From a virus: a DNA stretch of 43,762 nucleotides. The translations under genes and the position numbers were made by a program. Position 1 is the first letter of the stretch. Each line of letters begins with the position of its first letter. A model generated the notes under the pieces. The model had not been told where the DNA came from. It saw nothing but the letters and a program-made list of their open reading frames with translations, and did not search any database. Below, piece after piece: positions 30,546 to 37,658 of the stretch. The DNA lies in IMG/VR virus record IMGVR_UViG_3300031198_000003, positions 1 to 43,762 of that record; one strand, written 5' to 3'.

Positions 30546-31265
30546 CTATAGAGAGCTAATGTCGTAGGAGACTGCATCAATATAGACTGCAGACGGCCAG
30601 GTGATCTGAAAAGTTGTTGCATCGATCATTTGAATCGCACTATCTGGACCAATCGCAGTCCAAGTGCCGTCCCCATGATCGATGATTCGAAGTATGGAGT
30701 TCGCTTCGAAGATATTGAAGATCTCCTCTGGCGTTGGCAGGCGCGCACTTTCGGCCGGCGTTCCATACAGAACATCTTCGAGATCGGAGAGAGTAGATGA
30801 ATATGCATCTGTCGTGTCGATGACAAGATGCGCACTCAGCTTTGCTTCCGGAATAACAATCGGTTTGGTGGTAAAATCCCAAATGAAGGGGTCTGTCTCC
30901 GATTGTTTTCTGGAAATTTCCCCCCGGGGAAAATCGACGTTGTAAATCAGATGAATCTTGTAGCCTCCGTTGTACCTGACTCGATAACTCAACCCAAACG
31001 ATTTACGTCTTGTCTGAGTAAGAATATCGCTGTGGAGACTATTTGGGTAGGTAAAAGCCTCGATAGATCCTGAGAAATCAGCTACCCGTCGACGAAGATG
31101 AGTTTTCACTCCATCGATATATCTACTGCTTACTTCTTCGTTGGCGCTATCCTCTTGCACGGAGATCAAACCATTCCAGGCTTCTCCAGGACCATCTTTC
31201 GGATAGAATACCCCGCGATCTAGTCCTTGCTCGTAAGCTCGAGCATCCCAGATCAACCTAGTAAT
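30546..31265 (-). CDS. tail-tube paralogue 2 with C-terminal extension; possible ATT start
   Basis: This protein (about 239 aa) aligns along its length with the major tail protein and with the 212-aa neighbour: LIWDARAYEQGLDRGVFYP, WNGLISVQE, YIDGVKTHL, RRKSFGLSYRVRYNGGYKIHLIYNV and a C-terminal LSDLEDVLYGT. A short extension after it (GDGTWTAIGPDSA..ITWPSAVYID) is unique in the set. No ATG fits. ATT at 31265, six bases after GGAGG, gives an N-terminus (I/M-TRLIWD) that matches the paralogues; the first standard codon is TTG 31256, poorly spaced. Confidence 0.7.
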   Translation of the reverse strand: MTRLIWDARAYEQGLDRGVFYPKDGPGEAWNGLISVQEDSANEEVSSRYIDGVKTHLRRRVADFSGSIEAFTYPNSLHSDILTQTRRKSFGLSYRVRYNGGYKIHLIYNVDFPRGEISRKQSETDPFIWDFTTKPIVIPEAKLSAHLVIDTTDAYSSTLSDLEDVLYGTPAESARLPTPEEIFNIFEANSILRIIDHGDGTWTAIGPDSAIQMIDATTFQITWPSAVYIDAVSYDISSL

Positions 31266-31275
31266 GACACACCTC

Positions 31276-31914
31276 CTAACTCGAGAATATGTCGATCAAT
31301 TCGTCTGGTGCGGGCAGCCTGGCTGATGTACTCGAGTTTCCGTAGACGATGTCCTCTAAGTCAGCGAGAATATCGCTATCGGTGTATCGAGAATCAATCA
31401 CTAGATGCGCCGTACGCCTGTATCCGGTGATCTCTGGCGCCAGTGTGGTGATGGACCAGCTGAGTGCAGCCGGATCCACCGTATCTTTGATCGTGTTGTT
31501 ATTTCGCTGTGAGGATCCAGCGAGGGCGTTGTACACCAGATGAATCTTGTATCCGTGCTCAGATCCTTGAAGGTCGTTACCAACTCTCGTTCGATACGAT
31601 AACCCAAAGGATTTCTTCGGCTGATGAGTCACGAACAGACCATTCTGAATGGCCTTGACCCCCTCGCAGACCCCGAAGGCTGAAGGACTGCTGTATGCTG
31701 CGACGGTTGCCTCAAACTCCTCGGCCGTGGAGAGGTTGAGGTACTTGATTCCATCGATGTAGTAGGGTTTCGGATCTCCTCCGGACGGAGACTCGGAAAC
31801 CGAGATCAAACCCGTCCAAGCGACACCAGGAGTGGCATCCACGTACAGAACGCCTCGATCAACGCCTGTTTCGTAGAACCTTTCGCCAATGGCGTCCCAG
31901 GTAAGTCTAGGCAC
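31276..31914 (-). CDS. tail-tube paralogue 1 (212 aa)
   Basis: It shares with the major tail protein the N-terminus (PRLTWDAIGERFYETGVDRGVLYV), AWTGLISVSESPSGG, YIDGIKYLNLSTAEEFEATVAAYS, KKSFGLSYRTRVGND, GYKIHLVYNA and LEDIVYG. It lacks the C-terminal extra domain of the main copy. Start is GTG four bases after AGGAGG. It may form a minor ring at the tube end, or a second tube form (inference). Confidence 0.8.
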   Translation of the reverse strand: MPRLTWDAIGERFYETGVDRGVLYVDATPGVAWTGLISVSESPSGGDPKPYYIDGIKYLNLSTAEEFEATVAAYSSPSAFGVCEGVKAIQNGLFVTHQPKKSFGLSYRTRVGNDLQGSEHGYKIHLVYNALAGSSQRNNNTIKDTVDPAALSWSITTLAPEITGYRRTAHLVIDSRYTDSDILADLEDIVYGNSSTSARLPAPDELIDIFSS

Positions 31915-31925
31915 TATCCCTCCTC

Positions 31926-32468
31926 TCAGCCTCGAGTGCCGTACTTTGCCCTTCTCTGATCATTCAGTTCGCGTTGCTTCCGGGCAATCTCTCCGGGACT
32001 CATCTTCTTCTGTGGAGCATTCTTCTGGTTACACACCTTGATGAGCGTCAGCAATCTATTCAAATGCCAACTCTGACACTCAAACGGGATGTTCAAAGCG
32101 ATCATCCAGTAGTAGATCAGTTCCGCTGTGATGATCTCTCGACTGCGGCGGTTGTTTTCTTTGTCGTTGAACCACGTGGCAGTCATCTTCGCACTGATGT
32201 AGGTATTGATCGCTGCATAGTGCTCAGGTTTGAACATCCCGTAAACCTCTGGAGAAACCTCCGAGGAGATTGTCATGGCCTTGATGTACCACAACATCTC
32301 CTCGGAGGTCTTTTCCGCGGAGCCAAGGAAGGGTTTTTCGAAATTTGACTCCCATTTTGACAGTGAAACTAGAGAATGCTCCAGAACCAGAGAGAATGAC
32401 TCCTGAGTTACGAATTCATTCTTTAGTTCGTCGAAACCCTCGACTGTAACCACAGTTAGGGTGAGCAT
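31926..32468 (-). CDS. tail assembly chaperone candidate (180 aa)
   Basis: A helical soluble protein right after the major tail gene. It has [72 protein letters not shown] and a C-terminal [15 protein letters not shown]. That WHLNRL-and-RR-tail pattern belongs, as I recall, to tail chaperones of Gram-positive phages. I see no slippery frameshift sequence joining it to another frame. ATG with AAGGAG upstream. A chaperone for the tape measure is likely. Confidence 0.65.
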   Translation of the reverse strand: MLTLTVVTVEGFDELKNEFVTQESFSLVLEHSLVSLSKWESNFEKPFLGSAEKTSEEMLWYIKAMTISSEVSPEVYGMFKPEHYAAINTYISAKMTATWFNDKENNRRSREIITAELIYYWMIALNIPFECQSWHLNRLLTLIKVCNQKNAPQKKMSPGEIARKQRELNDQRRAKYGTRG

Positions 32469-32487
32469 TCTCTAATCTCCTTGTCTT

Positions 32488-33372
32488 TTACGCGAAGGTG
32501 ATCAGCCAGTCGTCGTCGGTGACCGCCGGGAACTTGTATCCGGTCGCTGGGTGAGCGGTGACGACGACATTCGCGGTGATCGGACCGTAGGCGCCGGCCG
32601 GAACGACCTCGCCATTGACCTTGTAGATGACGCCGGTGGTGCCCGGGATGGTGATGATGTCCGTGGACGAGTTGTACGTCGGGACGCCCGGGGTGACCTG
32701 GGTGATGGTGCCGGCGAAGAGCGCGATCACGTCGGCCGGGAGGGGCAGGGACGGATCGGTGCCGACCGTACCGTACAGAAGTTCCATCAGAGCGGTCAGG
32801 GCGTCGGCGTCGACCTTGGTGGAGTCGATCGTCAGGATGGCCGTCGGCTTGTAGTCGACCGAAGAGATCGTCCCGACGTTGACTGGCGTTGTGGTGATCT
32901 CCCACGAGAACGTGATGGCCTCGGGCGAGTCGTTGACCGTCCCGTAGGCACGCTCCGAGGGAGCCGCCTGGGCGCCGTAGACCAGGTGCAGCTTGAAGCC
33001 GAAGCTGGTGCCGTTGACGTCGTTGCCCATCAGGGTGCGGTAGCTCAGGCCGAACGACTTGCGGCCCTGCTGACCGATCGTGATGCCGACCTCGGGGGCC
33101 GCGGTGCCGTCGTACTGACCCCACTCCTCCGGGTAGGTGAAGGCCTCGAGCGTGGCACCGAAGTCCTCGGCACTGACCAGGTTCAGGTACTTGATGTTGT
33201 CCGCGAACTGCGGGCTGGACTCCGCGCCGGACGGCGACTCGGTGACCGACACCAGACCGTTCCAGGCCACACCGTTGTCGTAGACGCCAGTGTTGTCGGG
33301 CATGTAGAGAACGCCGTGATCCACGCCGGTCTCGTAAACCCGCTCACCGGTCTGATCCCAAACCAGTTGCAT
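32488..33372 (-). CDS. major tail (tube) protein with C-terminal accessory domain
   Basis: This 294-residue protein carries the tail-tube core MQLVWDQTGERVYETGVDHG, WNGLVSVTESPSGAESS, YLNLVSAEDFGATLEAFTYPEEW, GRKSFGLSYRTLMGND, FKLHLVYGAQAAPSE and LMELLYGT. Its C-terminal 70 residues form a separate beta domain that matches the C-terminal domain of the major capsid protein. ATG 33372 was chosen as GAAAGG is well spaced. The core G+C looks higher than neighbouring minor genes, as expected for a highly expressed gene. It is the leading member of three paralogues. Confidence 0.85.
   Translation of the reverse strand: MQLVWDQTGERVYETGVDHGVLYMPDNTGVYDNGVAWNGLVSVTESPSGAESSPQFADNIKYLNLVSAEDFGATLEAFTYPEEWGQYDGTAAPEVGITIGQQGRKSFGLSYRTLMGNDVNGTSFGFKLHLVYGAQAAPSERAYGTVNDSPEAITFSWEITTTPVNVGTISSVDYKPTAILTIDSTKVDADALTALMELLYGTVGTDPSLPLPADVIALFAGTITQVTPGVPTYNSSTDIITIPGTTGVIYKVNGEVVPAGAYGPITANVVVTAHPATGYKFPAVTDDDWLITFA
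32491..32705 (-). other. C-terminal domain shared by major tail and major capsid proteins (tail copy)
   Basis: Landmarks: PGVPTYNSSTDIITIPGTTGVIYK, PAGAYGPI, VVVTAHPATGYKF, DDWLITF, parallel to the capsid copy at 34018-34250. It is a small beta-sandwich by pattern, probably surface exposed. Confidence 0.65.
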
Positions 33373-33383
33373 GTGGTTGCCTT

Positions 33384-33689
33384 TCAGAAAAATAGTTCGA
33401 ACACGTCGTGGTTGAGATTGTTTGCGGCGAAGTACCTGTTGTAGGTACACAACCGCATCGCGGCGACTCTGCCCAGAATATCCGTGTCCGGATTCCGGCT
33501 GATCAAGGTCACCTGGTATCGCTGGGTATAGCGATACGGGTCATTGCCAGCGAACTGAGTAACCGCGCTGTCTCGTCGGTAGACAATGCACGGATACTCC
33601 ATCTGCACACTCGCCGGAGGCTGGAAATATACTTGGTCTGTACCAAGAATCGTCTCGAGAAGAGTCTGGAGATCAAGCCTTGGGTCCAT
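33384..33689 (-). CDS. tail terminator-like protein (101 aa)
   Basis: A short alpha/beta protein located just before the major tail gene, where tail terminators lie. It has LQTLLETILGTDQVYFQPP, YPCIVYRRDSA, RYTQRYQVTLISRNPDTDI and a C-terminal helix, features of tail terminator/gpU-like proteins (YPxIVY, YxVTLI). ATG 33689 lies inside the end of the preceding gene (17-base overlap). Confidence 0.7.
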   Translation of the reverse strand: MDPRLDLQTLLETILGTDQVYFQPPASVQMEYPCIVYRRDSAVTQFAGNDPYRYTQRYQVTLISRNPDTDILGRVAAMRLCTYNRYFAANNLNHDVFELFF

Positions 33690-34002
33690 TGTATACACCA
33701 CCCAACCTCAAGAGCAGGCGGGGCCTCAAGGAAGCATCAACGTTCGACACCTTCCAATAAGTCCCCGCCCACTTGACGTACCGAATGGCAAAGAAATGTT
33801 CGTTGGCGTATGCGTCCGCGACGATACTGATGGAACTATTGACCGTGAGATCGTCATTTACAACTTCTTGACTCTCACGGATCCCTCGAGAATTTCGGAC
33901 TACATCGCCGTAGTATGAACGTTCGACGATGGTGTCTTCCCATACTCCAGGAGAAGTCTCAACAGAATCGCCGTAACCGACTACGTCATAGAACTTTGCC
34001 AT
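33673..34002 (-). CDS. head closure / head-tail joining protein (109 aa)
   Basis: A beta-rich protein with VETSPGVWEDTIVERSYYGDV, ISIVADAYANEHFFAIRYVKWAGTYWKVSNVD and RPRLLLRLGGVYNG. This last ending is typical of small head closure proteins of siphophages. It follows the capsid gene by 12 bases. The ribosome site is weak, so it may be coupled to capsid translation. Confidence 0.7.
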   Translation of the reverse strand: MAKFYDVVGYGDSVETSPGVWEDTIVERSYYGDVVRNSRGIRESQEVVNDDLTVNSSISIVADAYANEHFFAIRYVKWAGTYWKVSNVDASLRPRLLLRLGGVYNGPKA

Positions 34003-34014
34003 GACGGGCGTTGG

Positions 34015-35991
34015 TTACGCAGCGTCCCGCGTGAAGGTCCACTGGTCTTCGGCGTTGGTGCTGAAGTAGTAGCCGGACGCCGGGACGGCGATGACGTTGA
34101 TGCTGGCGCCGGCGGCCAGAGCCGTCTGCGCGCCCGCGGACAGCGTGGCGCTGGTGTCCTCGTTCTTGTAGACCACGCCGGTCTTGGTCGGGATGGTGAC
34201 CACGCCGGTGGAGGCGACGAAGGTCGGAACCGTCGGGGCCACCAGGACGTCAGTGGAGACGACCTTGCGGATGATGAGCGCCGACTTGATCTTGACCAGC
34301 GCGCCGGAGAGCCGGGTCTCCATGAGGTACTTGTACTGGTTGTAGTCGATGTCGAAGTCGTCGAACGTGTTGATCTCGCCGCCGCGGTCCGCGCCGATGT
34401 TGTAGTCGTCCAGGTTGACGATGATGCCGACGAGGTCGGGCTCGTCCTCCATCGGCTCGACGGCCACGATGTTGGCGACCATCAGCGCGGAGGCCAGTTC
34501 CTGCACGGTGTTGTAGTACCGACGCGCGTTGCTGTCCTTGGTCAGCAGCATCTCGACGATGACGGCTTCGGTGGTGTAGAGCGTCGGCGTGCCGGAGCCC
34601 TTGTACCAGCGACGGGCGCGCAGGACGGTCTCGATAACCTCCTGGTAGGTGGAGTTCGCGTCGTCGATGTTGACCCGGATGGTGGTCGCGTAGAGCTCGT
34701 GCTCGTTGGCGATCGAACGGATGCCGGCGCCGTCGGTTGCCGCGGCGGGGTCCCGGATCTTGTCCTCGTCGTCGACCGCACGACCGTCACCGATGAGGAT
34801 CGCGCGCGCGATCTCCTCATCGAGCATCATGCGCATCTCCATCTTCATCCAGGCGACGACGTCGAAGTCGACGATGTCGACGATGTCGTCTCGATCCAGC
34901 TTCTGCTTCTTGTAGATCGTGGTGGGGGTCGTGGTTCGCTTGGTGACGCCGAACCACTCTTCCTTCTTGTAGGAGCCCTTGATGTAGCCCTTGGCGCGCG
35001 CCGCGTCCTGGGTCAGGTCGGCCACGATTGACTTGACGCGGGAGAACGGGCTGTGGCGGGTACCGTTGAGCACGCCGGCGACCCACTCGGTCCGCCGCTT
35101 GTTGAACTCCGGCCGGTCCTGGAGAGTCTTCGCGTCCGGGAAGAGCACGTCGATGTCGGTGATGCCGTGCTTCACCGCGTAGGACTCGACGGCCGTCCGC
35201 AGAGTGTTGCCCGGCTTCTTCGCCTCGTCGAGGATCTCGGTCATGTCGGAGTGCGAGAGGGTCTGCTTTTCCACCTTGGTTTCGCCGCCCCGCTCGAAGA
35301 CGTTGTGCGTCGTCGTCATTTCGCTTCCTTCCTGGTGGGCAAGCTCGCCCTCGTTGTTCTTGTCGTCGGTCTTCGAGCCGTCCGAGTGTTGCGCGTCCAT
35401 CTTGCTGGCTTCGAGGGCCACACCGATCATGTAGTGAACGACGCTCTTCTGCTCGTCGCTGAAGGAGTCGTAGACGTCTCGAATCGTCTGCTCGGCGTGA
35501 GCGAACTCTTCGGGGTCGTCGGATACCTCGAGTTCGATGCCCGTGTGGATGATCGCGACATCTTCCGAAGTCGTGACGTCGTTCGGATCGTCGCTGTGTT
35601 GGATCTGAACGTAGTCGATGAGGGCTCCCGGGTTTGCGCCCGAGAGAACCAGACTGACTTCCCGAATCATGCCGTGAAGGACAGTCTTTGACTTCTCGAC
35701 CAGAGCGTTGGCCCAGATCGAAAGGTTCTTGATGTCCTTGTGGATGACGAGTGCGCGGGTCTGAACGCCCGAGGGGGTCTCGTTGAAGTAGCCGTAGGCG
35801 TAGACGCCGTCGGGTCGGGCTTCGAGAACCGCGTGGCCGAGAACGTTTTCCGGAGAGTTGTGTCCGTGCTGCCAGACGAGAGGAACCGTCACCTTGTCCT
35901 GGTGCTTGAAGGCTTCAGCCGTGATGGTCCTGCCGTCGGTGCACTTGAGACCAGCCTTCGTGGCGTAGCCGCTGAAATCAGCGCCTTCCAT
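34015..35991 (-). CDS. prohead protease - major capsid protein fusion
   Basis: Residues 1-150 form an HK97-type prohead protease (S78/U35 clan): VTVPLVWQHGHNSPENVLGHA carries the His, and REVSLVLSGANPG the Ser. A charged scaffold-like stretch follows (about 150-225), then an HK97-fold capsid protein (RAILIGDGR, IANEHELYATTIR, TLYTTEAVIVEMLL) and a C-terminal accessory beta domain. An ATG at codon 225 (35319) has AAGGAAG well placed, so a free 434-aa capsid protein may also be made. Protease, scaffold and capsid work together in prohead assembly. ATG start; GGGAG lies nine bases before it. Confidence 0.9.
   Translation of the reverse strand: MEGADFSGYATKAGLKCTDGRTITAEAFKHQDKVTVPLVWQHGHNSPENVLGHAVLEARPDGVYAYGYFNETPSGVQTRALVIHKDIKNLSIWANALVEKSKTVLHGMIREVSLVLSGANPGALIDYVQIQHSDDPNDVTTSEDVAIIHTGIELEVSDDPEEFAHAEQTIRDVYDSFSDEQKSVVHYMIGVALEASKMDAQHSDGSKTDDKNNEGELAHQEGSEMTTTHNVFERGGETKVEKQTLSHSDMTEILDEAKKPGNTLRTAVESYAVKHGITDIDVLFPDAKTLQDRPEFNKRRTEWVAGVLNGTRHSPFSRVKSIVADLTQDAARAKGYIKGSYKKEEWFGVTKRTTTPTTIYKKQKLDRDDIVDIVDFDVVAWMKMEMRMMLDEEIARAILIGDGRAVDDEDKIRDPAAATDGAGIRSIANEHELYATTIRVNIDDANSTYQEVIETVLRARRWYKGSGTPTLYTTEAVIVEMLLTKDSNARRYYNTVQELASALMVANIVAVEPMEDEPDLVGIIVNLDDYNIGADRGGEINTFDDFDIDYNQYKYLMETRLSGALVKIKSALIIRKVVSTDVLVAPTVPTFVASTGVVTIPTKTGVVYKNEDTSATLSAGAQTALAAGASINVIAVPASGYYFSTNAEDQWTFTRDAA
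34018..34250 (-). other. C-terminal accessory domain of the capsid protein
   Basis: Landmarks: APTVPTFVASTGVVTIPTKTGVVYK, LAAGASINVIAVPASGYYF, DQWTFT. It aligns with the domain at the end of the major tail protein and probably decorates the capsid surface. Confidence 0.65.
35319..35335 (-). promoter_or_regulatory. internal ribosome binding site for the capsid part
   Basis: Minus strand CCAGGAAGGAAGCGAAATG: an AAGGAAG site four bases before the in-frame ATG that opens MTTTHNVFERGG, at the scaffold-capsid junction. Confidence 0.55.
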
Positions 35992-36009
35992 TTTGACTGT
36001 CTCCCTTCC

Positions 36010-37281
36010 TCACTGAGGTTTGGATCCGGCCCCGACGGGGACGGCCGTTCGATTGTTGTCTGTTGTTCCTTGATCCGAAGCAGGAACTGGTTGTTGAGGT
36101 TCCGGTTGTGGCATGTTGCTGTTTCGAAGTTCATCAGCCTTCGGATCCTTCGAGGGCTTGACGCCGATAGCTGCTCGGATGTCATTGCCAGAGAAGATCT
36201 CGTTTCTGGTGAACTTATCAGCGATCTCAGCGATCTGTTCGAGCGGAACGAGCTTGAACGGATCCCGGAAGAACAGGATTGACTGACCCTGAGTACGAGC
36301 CGTCTTTGTCAAGAACGTACGCTTCATTGCTTCGGTGATCGCCGTCAGAATTGGTTCAACCGTCCGGTTGTAGTAGTTCAACATGGTTGCTTCGTTAGCA
36401 GTTCCGTTCATTACCTCTGCCGTGATGCCCAGTTGCCCATACAACATCTCGACCAGGTACTCGACCTGCTTGAGTAGGTTGTTCTCGGCCGGTCGGTTTA
36501 GCTGAGTGATCTTTTCGGTTCCATCAGTGTAGGCGATGCCATACTGACTTCCCTTGAGTTGGAATTCGACATCCTTACGTCGTTGTTCTGCCTGAGCTCG
36601 TCGAGTATCAGACTTAACAACATAAGGAAGTTGAATGATCAGATCCAGTTTCCCAGAACTGGACTGCTTATCGATGGCATCCAGCATGTTCAGCTTTGTG
36701 ATCAGCCGCTGCAGGGTGCTGTTTGGTTCGTTCATCACGGCGAAAAGAGGATTCTCGACAATGGCGACAAACTTCTTCTCGAGAGTGACCTCTTCGCGGC
36801 GCCCAATCTGTTCATTGTAAACATCAACACGAACATGTTTGGGATACCATTGCACGACATGGCCAACTCGTAGAGTTTTGATGTCGAAACCGCCGGAAGT
36901 TGCTGGATTGATCGTTGTATCCACGGGAACGATGGCAGCAACGCCTCGATCGAAGAGTGTCAGTACGATGTCTTGGCGGAATGCTCGAGCTGCCTGGTCG
37001 ATGTTTGCCTCGACCGTCAAGCATTCGTTCAAACCACTGACAATATCTTCGACGTATCGCTTATCGTCATCTACACGAGCGTGTCGAAGGTCTGCTGCCG
37101 CGATATCGATGCTCATGCGTGTGTAGATCGAGGATATGATCGATCGTTCGTTGGAGAGTACTAGCCTTACGCGATCGGGACGCGTACCGTAGCTAGCCCC
37201 GATATCTCGAGGATTCTGCCGGTTCTCCCAATTCAGGAAGGCGTTCCATGCGTGCTTGATTCGAGTGCTGATGGTCGTCAA
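36010..37281 (-). CDS. portal protein
   Basis: This 423-residue protein has the portal layout: early IKHAWNAFLNW, a helical SIISSIYTRMSIDIAAADLRHAR, a beta wing (RVGHVVQWYPKHVRVDVYNEQIGRRE), KLNMLDAIDKQSSSGKLDLII and the stem/crown helices LVEMLYGQLGITAEVMNGTANEATMLNYYNRTVEPILTAI. The tail is Pro/Gln-rich. The start appears to be TTG 37281 with GGGAGGTGAC upstream. It lies between terminase and capsid genes, as normal, and forms the DNA channel of the prohead. Confidence 0.85.
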   Translation of the reverse strand: MTTISTRIKHAWNAFLNWENRQNPRDIGASYGTRPDRVRLVLSNERSIISSIYTRMSIDIAAADLRHARVDDDKRYVEDIVSGLNECLTVEANIDQAARAFRQDIVLTLFDRGVAAIVPVDTTINPATSGGFDIKTLRVGHVVQWYPKHVRVDVYNEQIGRREEVTLEKKFVAIVENPLFAVMNEPNSTLQRLITKLNMLDAIDKQSSSGKLDLIIQLPYVVKSDTRRAQAEQRRKDVEFQLKGSQYGIAYTDGTEKITQLNRPAENNLLKQVEYLVEMLYGQLGITAEVMNGTANEATMLNYYNRTVEPILTAITEAMKRTFLTKTARTQGQSILFFRDPFKLVPLEQIAEIADKFTRNEIFSGNDIRAAIGVKPSKDPKADELRNSNMPQPEPQQPVPASDQGTTDNNRTAVPVGAGSKPQ

Positions 37282-37310
37282 GAGTCACCTCCCTTCTCCC
37301 GATAGATCGA

Positions 37311-37658
37311 TCATCGAGGCAGACCCTGCATGAACTTCCGACCGGCTTCTTCCTCTACCCGGTTGATAGACTGAGTCAGGGTCCGATTCAGCAACGCGTT
37401 CACAGCAGGATCACTACTTTGCGAGTGCTTAGGGATGTTGATGACATGCTTGGCCATCGCCGGCCCAACCACTCGCACATGAGCCTGATTGACCGCTCGA
37501 CTCACCAACTGATCTTCTCGAGATGCGGTTGGTGACGCTTGTTTCGGACCTCGAGGAGCAGTTTCCCCACTACTCTTCTTTCGAGAGCCCCAACGCATGC
37601 CCTTGATACCGAAATGCACCACGGCGTTTTCGATAGAGGGATTTTTCAAAGTCTTCAC
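37311..37658 (-). CDS. small structural-region protein with HFGIKGMRWG tag
   Basis: This 115-residue protein carries HFGIKGMRWGSRKK at residues 15-28, followed by a disordered Ser/Pro/Lys region and a helical C-terminus. The tag H-(F/H)-G-I-K-G-(M/Q)-(R/K)-W-G is widespread at the N-termini of phage proteins near terminase and portal genes. A second protein with it is at 39413, and the RNA polymerase has a related motif. The start is GTG, overlapping the terminase stop. It may be a virion-internal protein (inference). Confidence 0.7.
   Translation of the reverse strand: MKTLKNPSIENAVVHFGIKGMRWGSRKKSSGETAPRGPKQASPTASREDQLVSRAVNQAHVRVVGPAMAKHVINIPKHSQSSDPAVNALLNRTLTQSINRVEEEAGRKFMQGLPR

Noticed and set aside
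31926-32468. Programmed frameshift in the tail chaperone gene
   Set aside because: No slippery heptamer leading into another open frame near the 3' end of the gene could be identified by eye.
34542-35691. Long frames on both strands within the capsid gene
   Set aside because: They are Arg/Ser- or Val/Asp-biased shadows produced by the high G+C codon bias of the capsid gene.
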